DNA from: Prevotella sp.
Lineage (GTDB): Bacteria > Bacteroidota > Bacteroidia > Bacteroidales > Bacteroidaceae
DNA length: 64,000 nt
NCBI GenBank assembly: GCA_017412705.1
Contig: JAFPWS010000074.1
Location: forward strand, 47,986-111,985
Reading direction: 5' to 3'
The notes under the pieces: model-generated
Databases searched by the model: none
What the model saw: the letters and a program-made list of their open reading frames with translations, nothing else
What the model was told of the DNA's origin: nothing
Part shown: one piece after another, positions 28,151 to 37,791 of the stretch
Layout: each line of letters starts with the position of its first letter
Numbering within the stretch: the first letter of the stretch is position 1
Made by a program: the position numbers and the translations under genes

Positions 28151-30475
28151 ATGATGAAAAAGCTATTATTGACAGGGCTCGCGCTGCTGGTGGCAGCGAC
28201 AGCCATGATGGGACAGAAGCCTGCCATTGCCCGCGACGCGAAGATGGAGGCGAAAATTGAGAAACAACTCGCGAAAATGACGCTGGACGAGAAAATCGGA
28301 CAGATGCTGGAGCTGAACCTGGACATCATGGGACAGTACGATGCCAGTGGGAAGTGGAAGCTGAACGAGGTGATGCTGGACACCATTATCAAGAAATACA
28401 AGATAGGCAGTATCTTGAATGCTCCGGGAACGCGCGCTGCGACGGTGGAGCAGTGGCAGGAATGGATCAGACTGATTCAGGAGAAGTCGATGAAGTACAT
28501 CGGCATTCCTGACGTATACGGACTGGACCATAACCACGGTGTGACCTACACACAGGGCGGCACGCTGTTTCCCCAGCCCATCAACCTGGGAGCATCATTC
28601 AACACAGAGCTGGCCCGTATAGGAGCAGAGATTACTGCTTACGAGAGTCGTGCTGCGAACTGTCCATGGGTGTACAACCCAGTGGTGGACTTAGGACGTG
28701 ACCCACGCTGGCCTCGCATCTGGGAAAGTTTCGGCGAGGATGCCATCGTGAACGCAAAGATGGTGGTGGCCCAGGTGAAGGGCTATCAGGGCGACGACCC
28801 GAACCACCTGAACAGGTATCAGGTGGGGACAAGCGTGAAGCACTACTTTGCCTACGGTGCACCGTGGAGCGGCAAGGACCGTACGCCAGCCTATGTGTCG
28901 CCGCAGATGCTTAGGGAGAAGTACTTCGAGCCTTTCAAGTGTGCCGCACAGGCCGGTGCGCTGACCATGATGGTGAACTCGGCTTCCATCAACGGAGTGC
29001 CGGTACATGCCAGTTGGGAGTACCTGACGAAGTGGCTGAAGGAGGACCTGCAGTGGGACGGCATGCTGGTGACGGACTGGGCGGACATCAACAACCTGTT
29101 CCAGCGCGAGCACGTGGCAAAGGACAAAAAGGACGCTATCCGTCTGGCCATCAATGCAGGCATCGACATGTCGATGGACCCCTATAGCGTGGACTTCTGC
29201 ATCTTGCTGAAGGAACTGGTGCAGGAAGGCCAGGTGAAGATGGAACGCATAGACGATGCGGTACGTCGCATACTGCGACTGAAACACCGTCTGAACTTGT
29301 TTGACGAGCCTAATACGGGTGGCAAGGACTACGAGAAGTTCGGTTCCGACGAGTTTGCACAGCAGTCGCTGAAGGCTGCCGAAGAGAGTGAGGTGCTGCT
29401 GAAGAACGACGACGGCATCCTGCCGCTGGCTAAGGGCAAGAAGATTCTGCTGACGGGTCCCAACGCCAATCAGATGCGCTGTCTACACGGTGGCTGGAGC
29501 TACACGTGGCAGGGTTCGAAGGCCGAGGACCTGGCTGCTAAGTACAACACCATCTACGAGGCGCTGTGCAACAAATACGGAAAGGAGAATATCATCCTGG
29601 AACAGGGTGTGACCTATAACGAGGCCGGAGCGTACTACGACGAGAACACGCCCCAGACAGAAAAGGCCGTGAGCGCCGCCCAGCAGGCAGACGTCATCAT
29701 CGCCTGCATAGGCGAGAATAGCTATACGGAAACCCCAGGCAATCTCTCGGACCTGTGGCTGTCGGAGAACCAACGCAACCTGGTAAAAGTCCTGGCAAAG
29801 ACTGGCAAGCCCATCATCCTGGTGCTGAACGAGGGTCGCCCGCGTCTGATAGCCGACATAGAGCCGCTGGCCAAGGCGGTGGTGAACATCATGCTGCCGG
29901 GTAACTACGGTGCCGACGCCCTGGCAAATCTGCTGAGTGGCGACGCGAACTTCTCGGGAAAGCTGCCCTACACGTATCCGCGCGAGATTAACTCGCTGAA
30001 CACCTACGACTACAAGGTAAGCGAGGAGGTAGGCACCATGGCTGGGGCATACAACTACGACGCGAAAGTAAGCCTGCAGTGGCCCTTTGGCTACGGAATG
30101 AGCTACACAACGTATGAGTACACGAACCTGAAAGTGGACAAGACCAGCTTTACGGCAGACGACGTGCTGACGGTAAGCGTGGACGTGAAGAACACTGGCA
30201 ACCGTGCCGGCAAGGAGTCTGTACTGCTCTATTCGAGTGACCTGGTAGCCTCGGTGGTGCCTGACAACAAGCGTCTGCGTGACTTCGCCAAGGTGGAGCT
30301 GCAGCCTGGTGAGTTGAAGACAGTGACTTTCCAGCTGCCTGCCAAGAGTCTGGCCTTCGTGGGTGCCGACTGTCGCTGGACACTGGAGGAGGGTGACTTC
30401 AAACTACGTGTAGGTCGGCTGACTCAACACATTACGTGTACCCAGACGAAGGTATGGGAGGAAACGAATATTTGA
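28151..30475 (+). CDS. periplasmic GH3 beta-glucosidase (BglX-like)
   Basis: A 774-residue glycoside hydrolase family 3 enzyme with a signal peptide ([18 protein letters not shown]). Domain 1 (about 35-375) is the TIM-like barrel with the nucleophile Asp in [11 protein letters not shown] and [10 protein letters not shown]. Domain 2 (about 400-610) begins [17 protein letters not shown] and includes [17 protein letters not shown]. The C-terminal fibronectin III-like domain (about 660-765) has [20 protein letters not shown]. It cleaves beta-linked glucosides or xylosides in the periplasm. The RND operon follows after 28 bp. Confidence 0.93.
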   Translation: MMKKLLLTGLALLVAATAMMGQKPAIARDAKMEAKIEKQLAKMTLDEKIGQMLELNLDIMGQYDASGKWKLNEVMLDTIIKKYKIGSILNAPGTRAATVEQWQEWIRLIQEKSMKYIGIPDVYGLDHNHGVTYTQGGTLFPQPINLGASFNTELARIGAEITAYESRAANCPWVYNPVVDLGRDPRWPRIWESFGEDAIVNAKMVVAQVKGYQGDDPNHLNRYQVGTSVKHYFAYGAPWSGKDRTPAYVSPQMLREKYFEPFKCAAQAGALTMMVNSASINGVPVHASWEYLTKWLKEDLQWDGMLVTDWADINNLFQREHVAKDKKDAIRLAINAGIDMSMDPYSVDFCILLKELVQEGQVKMERIDDAVRRILRLKHRLNLFDEPNTGGKDYEKFGSDEFAQQSLKAAEESEVLLKNDDGILPLAKGKKILLTGPNANQMRCLHGGWSYTWQGSKAEDLAAKYNTIYEALCNKYGKENIILEQGVTYNEAGAYYDENTPQTEKAVSAAQQADVIIACIGENSYTETPGNLSDLWLSENQRNLVKVLAKTGKPIILVLNEGRPRLIADIEPLAKAVVNIMLPGNYGADALANLLSGDANFSGKLPYTYPREINSLNTYDYKVSEEVGTMAGAYNYDAKVSLQWPFGYGMSYTTYEYTNLKVDKTSFTADDVLTVSVDVKNTGNRAGKESVLLYSSDLVASVVPDNKRLRDFAKVELQPGELKTVTFQLPAKSLAFVGADCRWTLEEGDFKLRVGRLTQHITCTQTKVWEETNI

Positions 30476-30503
30476 AGAAGATAGGAGGAGAGATTATAAT
30501 AAC

Positions 30504-31526
30504 ATGAAAAAAGGAATCATCGGGCTGCTGGCAATTGTGCTTGTTTGTAGCTGTGGCAAGAGCAAGAATCAAGTTACGAAAAAACCTGTCAGGGTGAAGA
30601 CTCACGTGGTGTCGCCAGCCTTCGTAAACAATGCTCAGACGTATGTCGGCATCGTGGAGGAGAGCGAGGGTACAGCCGTGAGCTTCACAGGCATGGGTGT
30701 AGTCAGGCGTGTGCTGGTAAAGGAAGGGCAGCAAGTTGTCCGTGGTCAGCTACTGGCAGAGATGGACGACACGCAGGCACGCAACGTGCTGAATGGTGCC
30801 GAAGCCCAGATGAAACAGGCCAACGACGCCTACGAGCGCTACAAGATGCTGCACGATGCAGGGTCGCTACCCGACGTGAAATGGGTGGAGATAGAGAGCA
30901 AGGTGGCACAGGCGAAGTCACAATTGGAAGTGGCCAGGAAGAATCTGGCAGACTGCAGGCTGACAGCCCCAGTAAGTGGCGTCATAGGTCATCGGGTGAT
31001 GAGTGCCGGCGAGACTGCCATGCCCTCGCAGGCGGTGGTAACCATCCTGAACATCAACACGGTAAAGGTGAAGGTAGCTATTCCCGAAACGGAAATCAGC
31101 GCCCTGACGGCGACAACACCCTCCAACATCAGCGTGGAGGCTGTGGCGACACAGCTGAAGGGCGGACACATAGAGAAGGGAGTGCAGGCAGATGCACTGA
31201 CGCACACCTACGACGTACGCATCAGCGTCAAAAATGCAGGCCATAAGCTACTGCCCGGCATGGTAGCCAATGTGAACTTCATAACAGAGGGCTCACAGGC
31301 CTTTACCAGCAAGTCGCTGCCAGTGACTGCCGTGCAGAAGTCGGCTGACGGCAAACTGTTCGTATGGACCATCAGCGAGAAGGACAGCACAGCACACCGC
31401 GCCAACGTCACAATAGGTGCCACCATGGGTAACTACATCGCCATCAGCGAGGGCATCAACATGGGACAGCGCATCGTCACAGAGGGCTATCAGAAGCTGA
31501 GTGAGGGCACGAAAGTCATATTTTAA
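30504..31526 (+). CDS. RND efflux periplasmic adaptor lipoprotein
   Basis: A 340-residue membrane-fusion protein with a lipoprotein signal (GLLAIVLVCSCGKSKN). A lipoyl half (RRVLVKEGQQVVRGQLLAEMDD), a helical hairpin (about 95-145), the second lipoyl half (LTAPVSGVIGHRVMSAGETAM), and a membrane-proximal domain (LPVTAVQKSADGKLFVWTI) follow in the usual order. It couples the pump at 31550 to the TolC protein at 34694. Confidence 0.92.
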   Translation: MKKGIIGLLAIVLVCSCGKSKNQVTKKPVRVKTHVVSPAFVNNAQTYVGIVEESEGTAVSFTGMGVVRRVLVKEGQQVVRGQLLAEMDDTQARNVLNGAEAQMKQANDAYERYKMLHDAGSLPDVKWVEIESKVAQAKSQLEVARKNLADCRLTAPVSGVIGHRVMSAGETAMPSQAVVTILNINTVKVKVAIPETEISALTATTPSNISVEAVATQLKGGHIEKGVQADALTHTYDVRISVKNAGHKLLPGMVANVNFITEGSQAFTSKSLPVTAVQKSADGKLFVWTISEKDSTAHRANVTIGATMGNYIAISEGINMGQRIVTEGYQKLSEGTKVIF

Positions 31527-31549
31527 TAATAAGCATTAGACTCTAAAAT

Positions 31550-34500
31550 ATGGCTCAAGAGAAAATGTCATGGCTACGATGGCCATTGGACCACTACCCC
31601 ATCACGCTACTCATCATACTGATACTGTTTGTGCTGGGCATCTTCGGCATGTACGATATGCCCAAGGACGAGTTTCCGCATGCCACCATCCGACAGGGTG
31701 TGGTCGTAGCGGTGTATCCCGGTGCTACCAGTGAAGAGGTGGAACAGCAGGTGGCGCATCCACTGGAGCGATACCTATTCACCTTTGGCGAGATAAACCG
31801 CGTGAAGACGACGACAACGTCGCAGAACGGCCTGTGCATTGTGATGGTTAAGCTGAACGACAATGTGAACAACAAGGACGAGGTGTGGAGCAAGATCAAG
31901 CACGGGCTGAACAACTTTAAGGCCTCGCTGCCCGCAGGTGTGCCGGCCATTATCGTGAACGACGACTTCGGCAACACCTCGGCGCTGCTCATTGCCATAG
32001 AGAGTGCCCAGCGCAACTACCGAGAGCTGAAGGAGTATAGCGAACAGCTGTCAGACCGTCTGCGCCGCATACCCTCAGTGGCTAACGTGAAGCTGTTTGG
32101 TGAGCAGAAGGAACAGATCACGCTGTATGTGGACCGCCAACGCCTGCAGGCCTACGGCATAGGCCAGCAGATGCTGTTCTCAAGACTGCAGTCGCAGGGA
32201 CTGACAACGATGAGTGGCAGCATCAACGACAAAGACCAGCAGATACCCATCCATATAGAGAATACGGAAAACTCGGAAGAGGCCATTGCCAACCAGATTA
32301 TCTTCAGCGACCCCGTCACCGGCAAGGTGGCAAGGGTGCGAGACGTGGCACGCGTGGTGCGGGAGTACAACCCGCTGGCCAGCCGCATAGAGCAAGACGG
32401 ACACCCCTGCGTGCTACTGTCGATGGAGATGACACCAGGCAATAACGTGGTGGCCTATGGCAAGGAGGTGGACAAGGTGCTGGACGACTTCAGGGTTACA
32501 GAGATGCCCGAGGACGTCAACATCACCCGCATAGCCGACAAGCCCAAGGTAGTGGGACTGAGTGTCAGCTCGTTCCTGCGCGACCTGCTGGTGTCAATGG
32601 CCATCATTATACTGGTCATGATAGTATTGTTCCCTTTGAGGTCTGCCATCGTGGCAGCTATCACTATTCCGCTGAGCACCTTCGTCAGCGTGTCTATTAT
32701 GTATATGGCTGGCATCGAGCTGAACATTGTCACGCTGGCTGCTCTCATCGTTGTGCTGGGAATGGTAGTAGACAACTCGATAGTGGTCATTGACGGCTAT
32801 CTGGAATATCTGGGAAAGGGATTCGAACCCAAGGAGGCGGCAGTAGTGTCGGCCAGACAGTACTTCATGCCCATGATGCTGGCTACGGTGTGTATTTGCG
32901 CCATCTTCTTCCCCTTCCTCATCACGATGAAAGGCATGTTCCTGGATGCCTTGCAGGACTTCCCATGGACCATCACCATCAACCTGATGGCATCGCTGTT
33001 CCTGGCAGTAACGGTAATTCCCTTCCTGGAGGTGCTCATCATCAAGCCAGACAAGGTGTCTACCAGCGGTAATGCCATCACCTCGTGGGTGCAGAAGACC
33101 TACGACAAGGTGCTGGACTGGACCTTCCGCAACCCCAGGATGACCATGTGCATTGGTGTGGGGGTGGTGCTGCTGTCACTGCTCATCATGCCAACGCTGA
33201 AGATACGCCTGTTCCCCTATGCTGACCGCGACCAGTTTGCCGTGGAGATATTCCTGCCTGACGGCAAGGGTATGGCAGAGACGGAGAGCATAGCAGACTC
33301 GGTGCAACACGTATTGCAGAAGGACGAGCGCGTGAAAAGTATAACCAGCTTTATAGGTTGCTCGTCACCACGATTCATGGATGCCTACGCACCACAGATG
33401 GCTGGAAACAATTATGCGCAGTTCATTGTCAACACGGAGTCGGAAGACGCTACGCTGGAGCTTCTGGCAACATACCAGCCCAAGCTGAGCGAGACTTTCC
33501 CTGGGGCGTATGTCAAGTTCAAGCGGCTGGATTACCTGGAGGTGCCTGAGCTGGAGTACCGCTTCTATGGTGAGGATTTGGACTCGTTGCACACCGTGGC
33601 AGAGCGGCTGATGGTGCGCATGCGAGAGATGCCTGAGCTGGAGTGGGTACACACGGACTACTTCCAGCCTTACCCCATTATCAACGTACGCCTGGATCCT
33701 GTGACAGCGATGCAGCTGGGCATCACACGCACCACGGCACAGCTACACCTGAGTGCCACCTCGAGTGACCTACGAGTAGGACAGATATGGGAAGGCAACT
33801 ACGAGCTGCCCATTGTGGTAAAAGACGACCAGGATATGACATACTCGAGCATTGAGGACCTGGGCATCTCGTCACCACTGACCATGTTGTCGTCGGGTCT
33901 GAACAGCAGCAACAGCACCATTCCCTTGCGACAGATAGCGAAGGTGGCACCGGAATGGAGTGAGAGCCGCATCATGCACCGTGGCGGAGAACGTTGCATC
34001 ACAGTGACAGCCCAGTTTGCGCAGGGGGTATTCACAGCTCCGGTGGAAAACCACATTGCTAAGATGATGCAAGAAGAGATAGCCCTGCCTGACGGTGTTC
34101 GCTGTGATGTGGGTGGCGAGATAGAGTACGGTGACGAGGCACTGCCTCAGATTTTTGGAGGCATTGCCATTGCCATGATTATCGTCTTCTTCTTCCTACT
34201 GTTTAACTTCAAGAAGTACGGCATTACCACGGTATGCATGGTGGCCCTGACGCTACTGATACCTGGTGCCCTGTTGGGACTGGGACTCATGAACCGCGCA
34301 CTGGGACTGACCTCCATCTTCGGACTCATCACCCTGATGGGTATGATTATGCGTAATGAAATCCTAATCTTCGAGCATGCCAACGATCTGGTAAAGAAAT
34401 ATGTCACAGAGCATGGTAACTGGACCAAAGACCGTCAAGGATACAATGAGGCTGTGCGGCAGGCAGCGTACGATGCAGGAAAACGACGCATGGTGCCTAT

Positions 34501-34666
34501 CTTCCTCACCACAGCAACAACTGCCGTTGGTGTGGTACCTATGATTATGGCGCAATCGTCGTTCTGGATGCCGGTAGGTGTAACGATCTTCGCTGGTGGC
34601 ATAGGCTCGCTCATCCTCGTAGTCACCATTCTGCCTGTGGTTTATTGGAAAGTCTCGACGAAGTGA
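31550..34666 (+). CDS. RND efflux pump inner-membrane transporter
   Basis: A 1038-residue protein with the AcrB/MdtB topology: one N-terminal helix, a large periplasmic porter domain, helices 2-6 around LLVSMAIIILVMIVLFPLR and IVTLAALIVVLGMVVDNSIV, then the repeated second half. The proton-relay Asp pair position in the fourth helix is LGMVVDNSIVVIDG. It exports small molecules from periplasm or membrane across the outer membrane using the proton gradient. Substrates are not predictable here. Confidence 0.93.
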   Translation: MAQEKMSWLRWPLDHYPITLLIILILFVLGIFGMYDMPKDEFPHATIRQGVVVAVYPGATSEEVEQQVAHPLERYLFTFGEINRVKTTTTSQNGLCIVMVKLNDNVNNKDEVWSKIKHGLNNFKASLPAGVPAIIVNDDFGNTSALLIAIESAQRNYRELKEYSEQLSDRLRRIPSVANVKLFGEQKEQITLYVDRQRLQAYGIGQQMLFSRLQSQGLTTMSGSINDKDQQIPIHIENTENSEEAIANQIIFSDPVTGKVARVRDVARVVREYNPLASRIEQDGHPCVLLSMEMTPGNNVVAYGKEVDKVLDDFRVTEMPEDVNITRIADKPKVVGLSVSSFLRDLLVSMAIIILVMIVLFPLRSAIVAAITIPLSTFVSVSIMYMAGIELNIVTLAALIVVLGMVVDNSIVVIDGYLEYLGKGFEPKEAAVVSARQYFMPMMLATVCICAIFFPFLITMKGMFLDALQDFPWTITINLMASLFLAVTVIPFLEVLIIKPDKVSTSGNAITSWVQKTYDKVLDWTFRNPRMTMCIGVGVVLLSLLIMPTLKIRLFPYADRDQFAVEIFLPDGKGMAETESIADSVQHVLQKDERVKSITSFIGCSSPRFMDAYAPQMAGNNYAQFIVNTESEDATLELLATYQPKLSETFPGAYVKFKRLDYLEVPELEYRFYGEDLDSLHTVAERLMVRMREMPELEWVHTDYFQPYPIINVRLDPVTAMQLGITRTTAQLHLSATSSDLRVGQIWEGNYELPIVVKDDQDMTYSSIEDLGISSPLTMLSSGLNSSNSTIPLRQIAKVAPEWSESRIMHRGGERCITVTAQFAQGVFTAPVENHIAKMMQEEIALPDGVRCDVGGEIEYGDEALPQIFGGIAIAMIIVFFFLLFNFKKYGITTVCMVALTLLIPGALLGLGLMNRALGLTSIFGLITLMGMIMRNEILIFEHANDLVKKYVTEHGNWTKDRQGYNEAVRQAAYDAGKRRMVPIFLTTATTAVGVVPMIMAQSSFWMPVGVTIFAGGIGSLILVVTILPVVYWKVSTK

Positions 34667-34693
34667 AAAAAAGAAGAATGAAAATGTAACAAT

Positions 34694-36028
34694 ATGAAAA
34701 AGATAGTATCTTTCATGGTGTGTGCTGTGTGTTACGGCTTGACTACAACCGCCCAGACCTATACGCTACAGCAACTGAAGGACTCGGCGCTTAACAACAA
34801 CATTGCCATCCGCAATGCACGCCACTCCATTGACGCGGCAAAACAGCAACGCAAGGAGGCTTTCACCAAATATTTCCCCAACATCAGCGGAACAGGACTA
34901 TGGTTTAATGCCAACAAAGGAATGGCGCAGACCACAGTCACGCCTTCTGAGGTCATGCCACCCTCGTTAAGCGCTACCTTCGCACAGATGCTCCCGGCAG
35001 AGGCTCTGGTTGAGTTGGCGACACCCATACCGCTCTCGATGCTTAAGAATGGAACGGTCGCAGGAGTGACGGCTACACAGCCTGTCTTTGCAGGAGGCCA
35101 GATTATTAATGGCAACCGGTTGGCAAAGGTGGGTGAAGACGTCAGCAAGCTACAGCTACGTCTGTCGGAGAATCAGGTGGAGAAAGCCACAGAACAGTAC
35201 TACTGGCAACTGGTTTCGCTGCAAGAGAAGATGAAGACCATCACTGCTGTAGAGGCTCTGCTGGCTGACATCAAGAAAGATGTAGATATGGCCGTCAGGG
35301 CGGGGGTTGCCATGCGCAACGACCTGCTGCAAGTGCAATTGCGACAGAACGACATGGGAAGCCAGCGGCTGAAAGTAGAAAACGGCATTTCAGTGCTCAA
35401 ACTCATCATGGCACAATACTGTGGACTGCGCGACACTGACTTTAGTGTCAAACCTAACTACAGCCAGGTGGCGGCAGCACCCTCTTCGTTGTCGACAACT
35501 ATTGCCGCCTTGCCGGAATACCAGCTTCTCCAGAAACAGGTGGAAGCAGCCTCGCTGCAGCATAAGATGGAGGTTGGAAAAAACCTGCCGACAGTGGCGG
35601 TGGGAGCAGGGTACAACTACCACAACCTGTTGGAGAACAATCATACCTTCGGCATGGTTTTCGCTACCGTCAGCGTGCCCATCTCTGACTGGTGGGGAGG
35701 CTCACATGCCATCAAGCGGCGCAAAATAGAACAGCAGAAGGCACAAGATCAGCTGGCAGACAACTCAGAGCTGCTGGTAATCCGCATGCAGAAGGCATAC
35801 AACGACGTTGTAGAGGCACAACAACAGCTGCAGATAGCCCAACGCAGCATAGAACAGGCAGAAGAGAACCTTCGCCTGAACCGTGACTACTACCGTGCCG
35901 GCACCTCAAAGATGTCTGACCTACTGGAGGCCCAACTGCTCTATCAGCAGGCTTGCGACAAGCAGACGGATGCCTTTGCGGACTACCACAACAAACTGCT
36001 GGAATACAAACAGGCTACTGCTCAATAA
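34694..36028 (+). CDS. TolC-family outer-membrane channel of the RND system
   Basis: A 444-residue protein with a signal peptide (SFMVCAVCYGLTTTAQT), start motif YTLQQLKDSALNNNIAIRNA and the late repeat LRLNRDYYRAGTSKMSDLLEAQ. It completes the tripartite pump with the two genes upstream (27 bp spacing). The stop lies in the loop of the downstream terminator. Confidence 0.92.
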   Translation: MKKIVSFMVCAVCYGLTTTAQTYTLQQLKDSALNNNIAIRNARHSIDAAKQQRKEAFTKYFPNISGTGLWFNANKGMAQTTVTPSEVMPPSLSATFAQMLPAEALVELATPIPLSMLKNGTVAGVTATQPVFAGGQIINGNRLAKVGEDVSKLQLRLSENQVEKATEQYYWQLVSLQEKMKTITAVEALLADIKKDVDMAVRAGVAMRNDLLQVQLRQNDMGSQRLKVENGISVLKLIMAQYCGLRDTDFSVKPNYSQVAAAPSSLSTTIAALPEYQLLQKQVEAASLQHKMEVGKNLPTVAVGAGYNYHNLLENNHTFGMVFATVSVPISDWWGGSHAIKRRKIEQQKAQDQLADNSELLVIRMQKAYNDVVEAQQQLQIAQRSIEQAEENLRLNRDYYRAGTSKMSDLLEAQLLYQQACDKQTDAFADYHNKLLEYKQATAQ

Positions 36029-36041
36029 AAGCAGTAGCCTG
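36011..36041. terminator. terminator between convergent efflux and fabG operons
   Basis: An 11-bp perfect stem caggctactgc / gcagtagcctg with a 9-nt loop that contains the TAA of the TolC gene. No strong T run follows on either strand. Confidence 0.6.
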
Positions 36042-36063
36042 TAATAAATGGTTATGTGGCTTA

Positions 36064-36801
36064 TTACATATTCATACCACCATCGACCTGAATGACCTGT
36101 CCGCTGATATAGCTTGACATGTCACTGGCCAGGAAGGTTGCCACATTAGCGATATCCTCCACCTGGCCACCACGACGCAGAGGAATCTTATTGACCCACT
36201 CCTTGCGGATATCCTCAGGAAGCGCTGCGGTCATAGCTGTCTCGATGAAGCCTGGGGCAATGGCGTTAGCACGGATACCCTTCGGACCCATCTCCTGACC
36301 TATAGATTTTGCAAGGGCTATCAGACCAGCCTTGGAAGCAGCATAGTTAGCCTGTCCGGCATTGCCGTGAACACCTACGACAGATGCCATATTGATGATG
36401 CTGCCACCACGCTGACGCATCATGACAGGAATACAGGCATGGATGAAGTTGAAAGCTGACTTCAGGTTGACAGCAATCACGGCATCCCACTGCTGCTCAG
36501 TCATACGCAACATTAGGCCATCCTTTGTAATACCAGCATTATTTACCAGAATATCAATGCTGCCAAACTCGTCCTTCACAGCCTTTACAACTTCCTCTGT
36601 CTGCGCAAAATCGGCAGCGTTAGAAGCATAACTCTTGGCCTTGACACCTTTAGCGGCAATCTCCTTCTCGGTTTCTTCATTAATCTCAAGGTCGGTGAAT
36701 GCAATATTTGCACCTTCCTCGGCAAACTTCAACGCGATAGATTTTCCAATACCGCGTGCAGCACCAGTAATCAGCGCTGTCTTACCTTGTAATAATCCCA
36801 T
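36064..36801 (-). CDS. fabG: 3-oxoacyl-ACP reductase (FabG)
   Basis: A 245-residue short-chain dehydrogenase with TGAARGIGKSIA (NADPH loop), NNAGITKDGLMLRM, catalytic Ser in INMASVVGVHGNAGQ and YAASKAG, all characteristic of FabG. It catalyses the first reduction in the fatty-acid elongation cycle in the cytosol. It lies 31 bp after a TetR-type regulator on the same strand, so the pair may be coregulated. Confidence 0.93.
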   Translation of the reverse strand: MGLLQGKTALITGAARGIGKSIALKFAEEGANIAFTDLEINEETEKEIAAKGVKAKSYASNAADFAQTEEVVKAVKDEFGSIDILVNNAGITKDGLMLRMTEQQWDAVIAVNLKSAFNFIHACIPVMMRQRGGSIINMASVVGVHGNAGQANYAASKAGLIALAKSIGQEMGPKGIRANAIAPGFIETAMTAALPEDIRKEWVNKIPLRRGGQVEDIANVATFLASDMSSYISGQVIQVDGGMNM

Positions 36802-36832
36802 AATCTAAATACTAAACTATTATCATTAATTT

Positions 36833-37423
36833 TCAATACCTTCTCTTGCCTAAGGCACTATATACTATCTTGGCTACCTGGGGTTTCGTGTCTTCCTCTT
36901 TCATACCATGGGCTATACGACCATAGATGTAAGGTACCTCCAAACCCTTGATACAGTAGTGCGTGATATCGGCTACTAAATCGACATTGTCAATATCAAA
37001 CTCGCCATCTTCCTTACCCTCACGAAATACCTTACGGAAAAGCTCTATCTCTGCGTCGTCAAAGTTCTTACGGACTTTCTCAACCATCCAGATGTTACGG
37101 AAAAACTCGGCACGCAGGTTTCCATTGCGTACCACCGTCTCACGAATCATGCTCAGGTGCATATAAATCAGCTCTATAATCTTTGCCTGAGGGGGAATAC
37201 GCTTGGCTGCAACTTCGTCAAGCTTATCTGACAGGCGCTCCAACTCGCTCTCTATCACCGCATAGTATATATCCTCTTTTGACTTAAAATAGGTATACAA
37301 AGTACGGCGGCCCTTCTTCGACGAAAGAGCGATATCATTCATCGTCGTATTCTCAAGCCCCTTTTTGGCAAATAATTGACGAGCTTCATCAACCAGTAAC
37401 TGTCTTGTCTTCGATATTGACAT
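36833..37423 (-). CDS. TetR/AcrR-family transcriptional regulator
   Basis: A 196-residue protein. The N-terminal helix-turn-helix is clear: ARQLFAKKGLENTTMNDIAL and RRTLYTYFKSKEDIYYAVI (about 14-62). The C-terminal ligand domain (about 70-196) is not recognisable by family. The promoter has an inverted repeat that could be its operator, so autoregulation of tetR-fabG is plausible. Confidence 0.9.
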   Translation of the reverse strand: MSISKTRQLLVDEARQLFAKKGLENTTMNDIALSSKKGRRTLYTYFKSKEDIYYAVIESELERLSDKLDEVAAKRIPPQAKIIELIYMHLSMIRETVVRNGNLRAEFFRNIWMVEKVRKNFDDAEIELFRKVFREGKEDGEFDIDNVDLVADITHYCIKGLEVPYIYGRIAHGMKEEDTKPQVAKIVYSALGKRRY

Positions 37424-37453
37424 ATTCCTTATCCTCCCAATTTCTCAAATATT

Positions 37454-37475
37454 GCACATCACTGATACAGTGTGC
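37454..37475. promoter_or_regulatory. candidate TetR operator
   Basis: An imperfect palindrome gcacatcactg-ata-cagtgtgc lies between the -7 box (37475-37482) and the tetR start at 37423, a position where a bound repressor would block initiation. The assignment is inferred from position and symmetry. Confidence 0.45.
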
Positions 37476-37505
37476 AAAAGTAAGAAATAATGTTGAAACC
37501 TGCAA
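37475..37505 (-). promoter_or_regulatory. promoter of tetR-fabG
   Basis: Reverse-strand TACTTTTG (37482-37475) and TTG (37505-37503) separated by 20 bp. Confidence 0.75.
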
Positions 37506-37563
37506 ATATTTGTACCCAAAAAGTGCTAAAACTGCTATTTTTTACGAAAAGTAGCGCAAATAT

Positions 37564-37594
37564 TTGGCTATATCAAAAAATATATGTACCTTTG
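37564..37594 (+). promoter_or_regulatory. promoter of tRNA-Met
   Basis: TTG 37564-37566, 20 bp, TACCTTTG 37587-37594, ending 23 bp before the mature 5' end at 37618. Confidence 0.8.
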
Positions 37595-37617
37595 CACCCG
37601 CTTAAGAGAAATAATAT

Positions 37618-37690
37618 CGCGGAGTGGAGCAGTTGGTAGCTCGCCAGGCTCATAACCTGGAGGTCGCATGTTCGAGTCCTGCCTCCGCAA
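37618..37690 (+). tRNA. tRNA-Met(CAT), initiator-like; prophage attachment site
   Basis: The 73-nt sequence folds as a cloverleaf: acceptor CGCGGAG / CTCCGCA with C1xA72 unpaired, D stem GAGC/GCTC, anticodon stem CCAGG/CCTGG with loop CTCATAA, T stem GCATG/CCTGC around TTCGAGT, discriminator A; CCA is not encoded. The C1xA72 mismatch is the initiator hallmark, though the anticodon stem has only two of the usual three consecutive G-C pairs. T-stem position 52-62 is a T-C mismatch. The integrase gene follows at once, so the 3' part is probably the attL copy of the attachment core. Confidence 0.92.
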
Positions 37691-37705
37691 CTAAAACCAC
37701 TAAGG

Positions 37706-37732
37706 AAGCCCCTGACGACGGGGCTTTTCTTT
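37706..37732 (+). terminator. intrinsic terminator after tRNA-Met
   Basis: Stem AAGCCCC (37706-37712) / GGGGCTT (37720-37726) followed by a T-rich run. It lies on the phage side of the tRNA, so it is probably phage-supplied. Confidence 0.8.
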
Positions 37733-37791
37733 TGTCCGGGGACGAAACACTCGGACAGAAGTGGGACATTGTTGAACCTGTTGGGGAGGAC

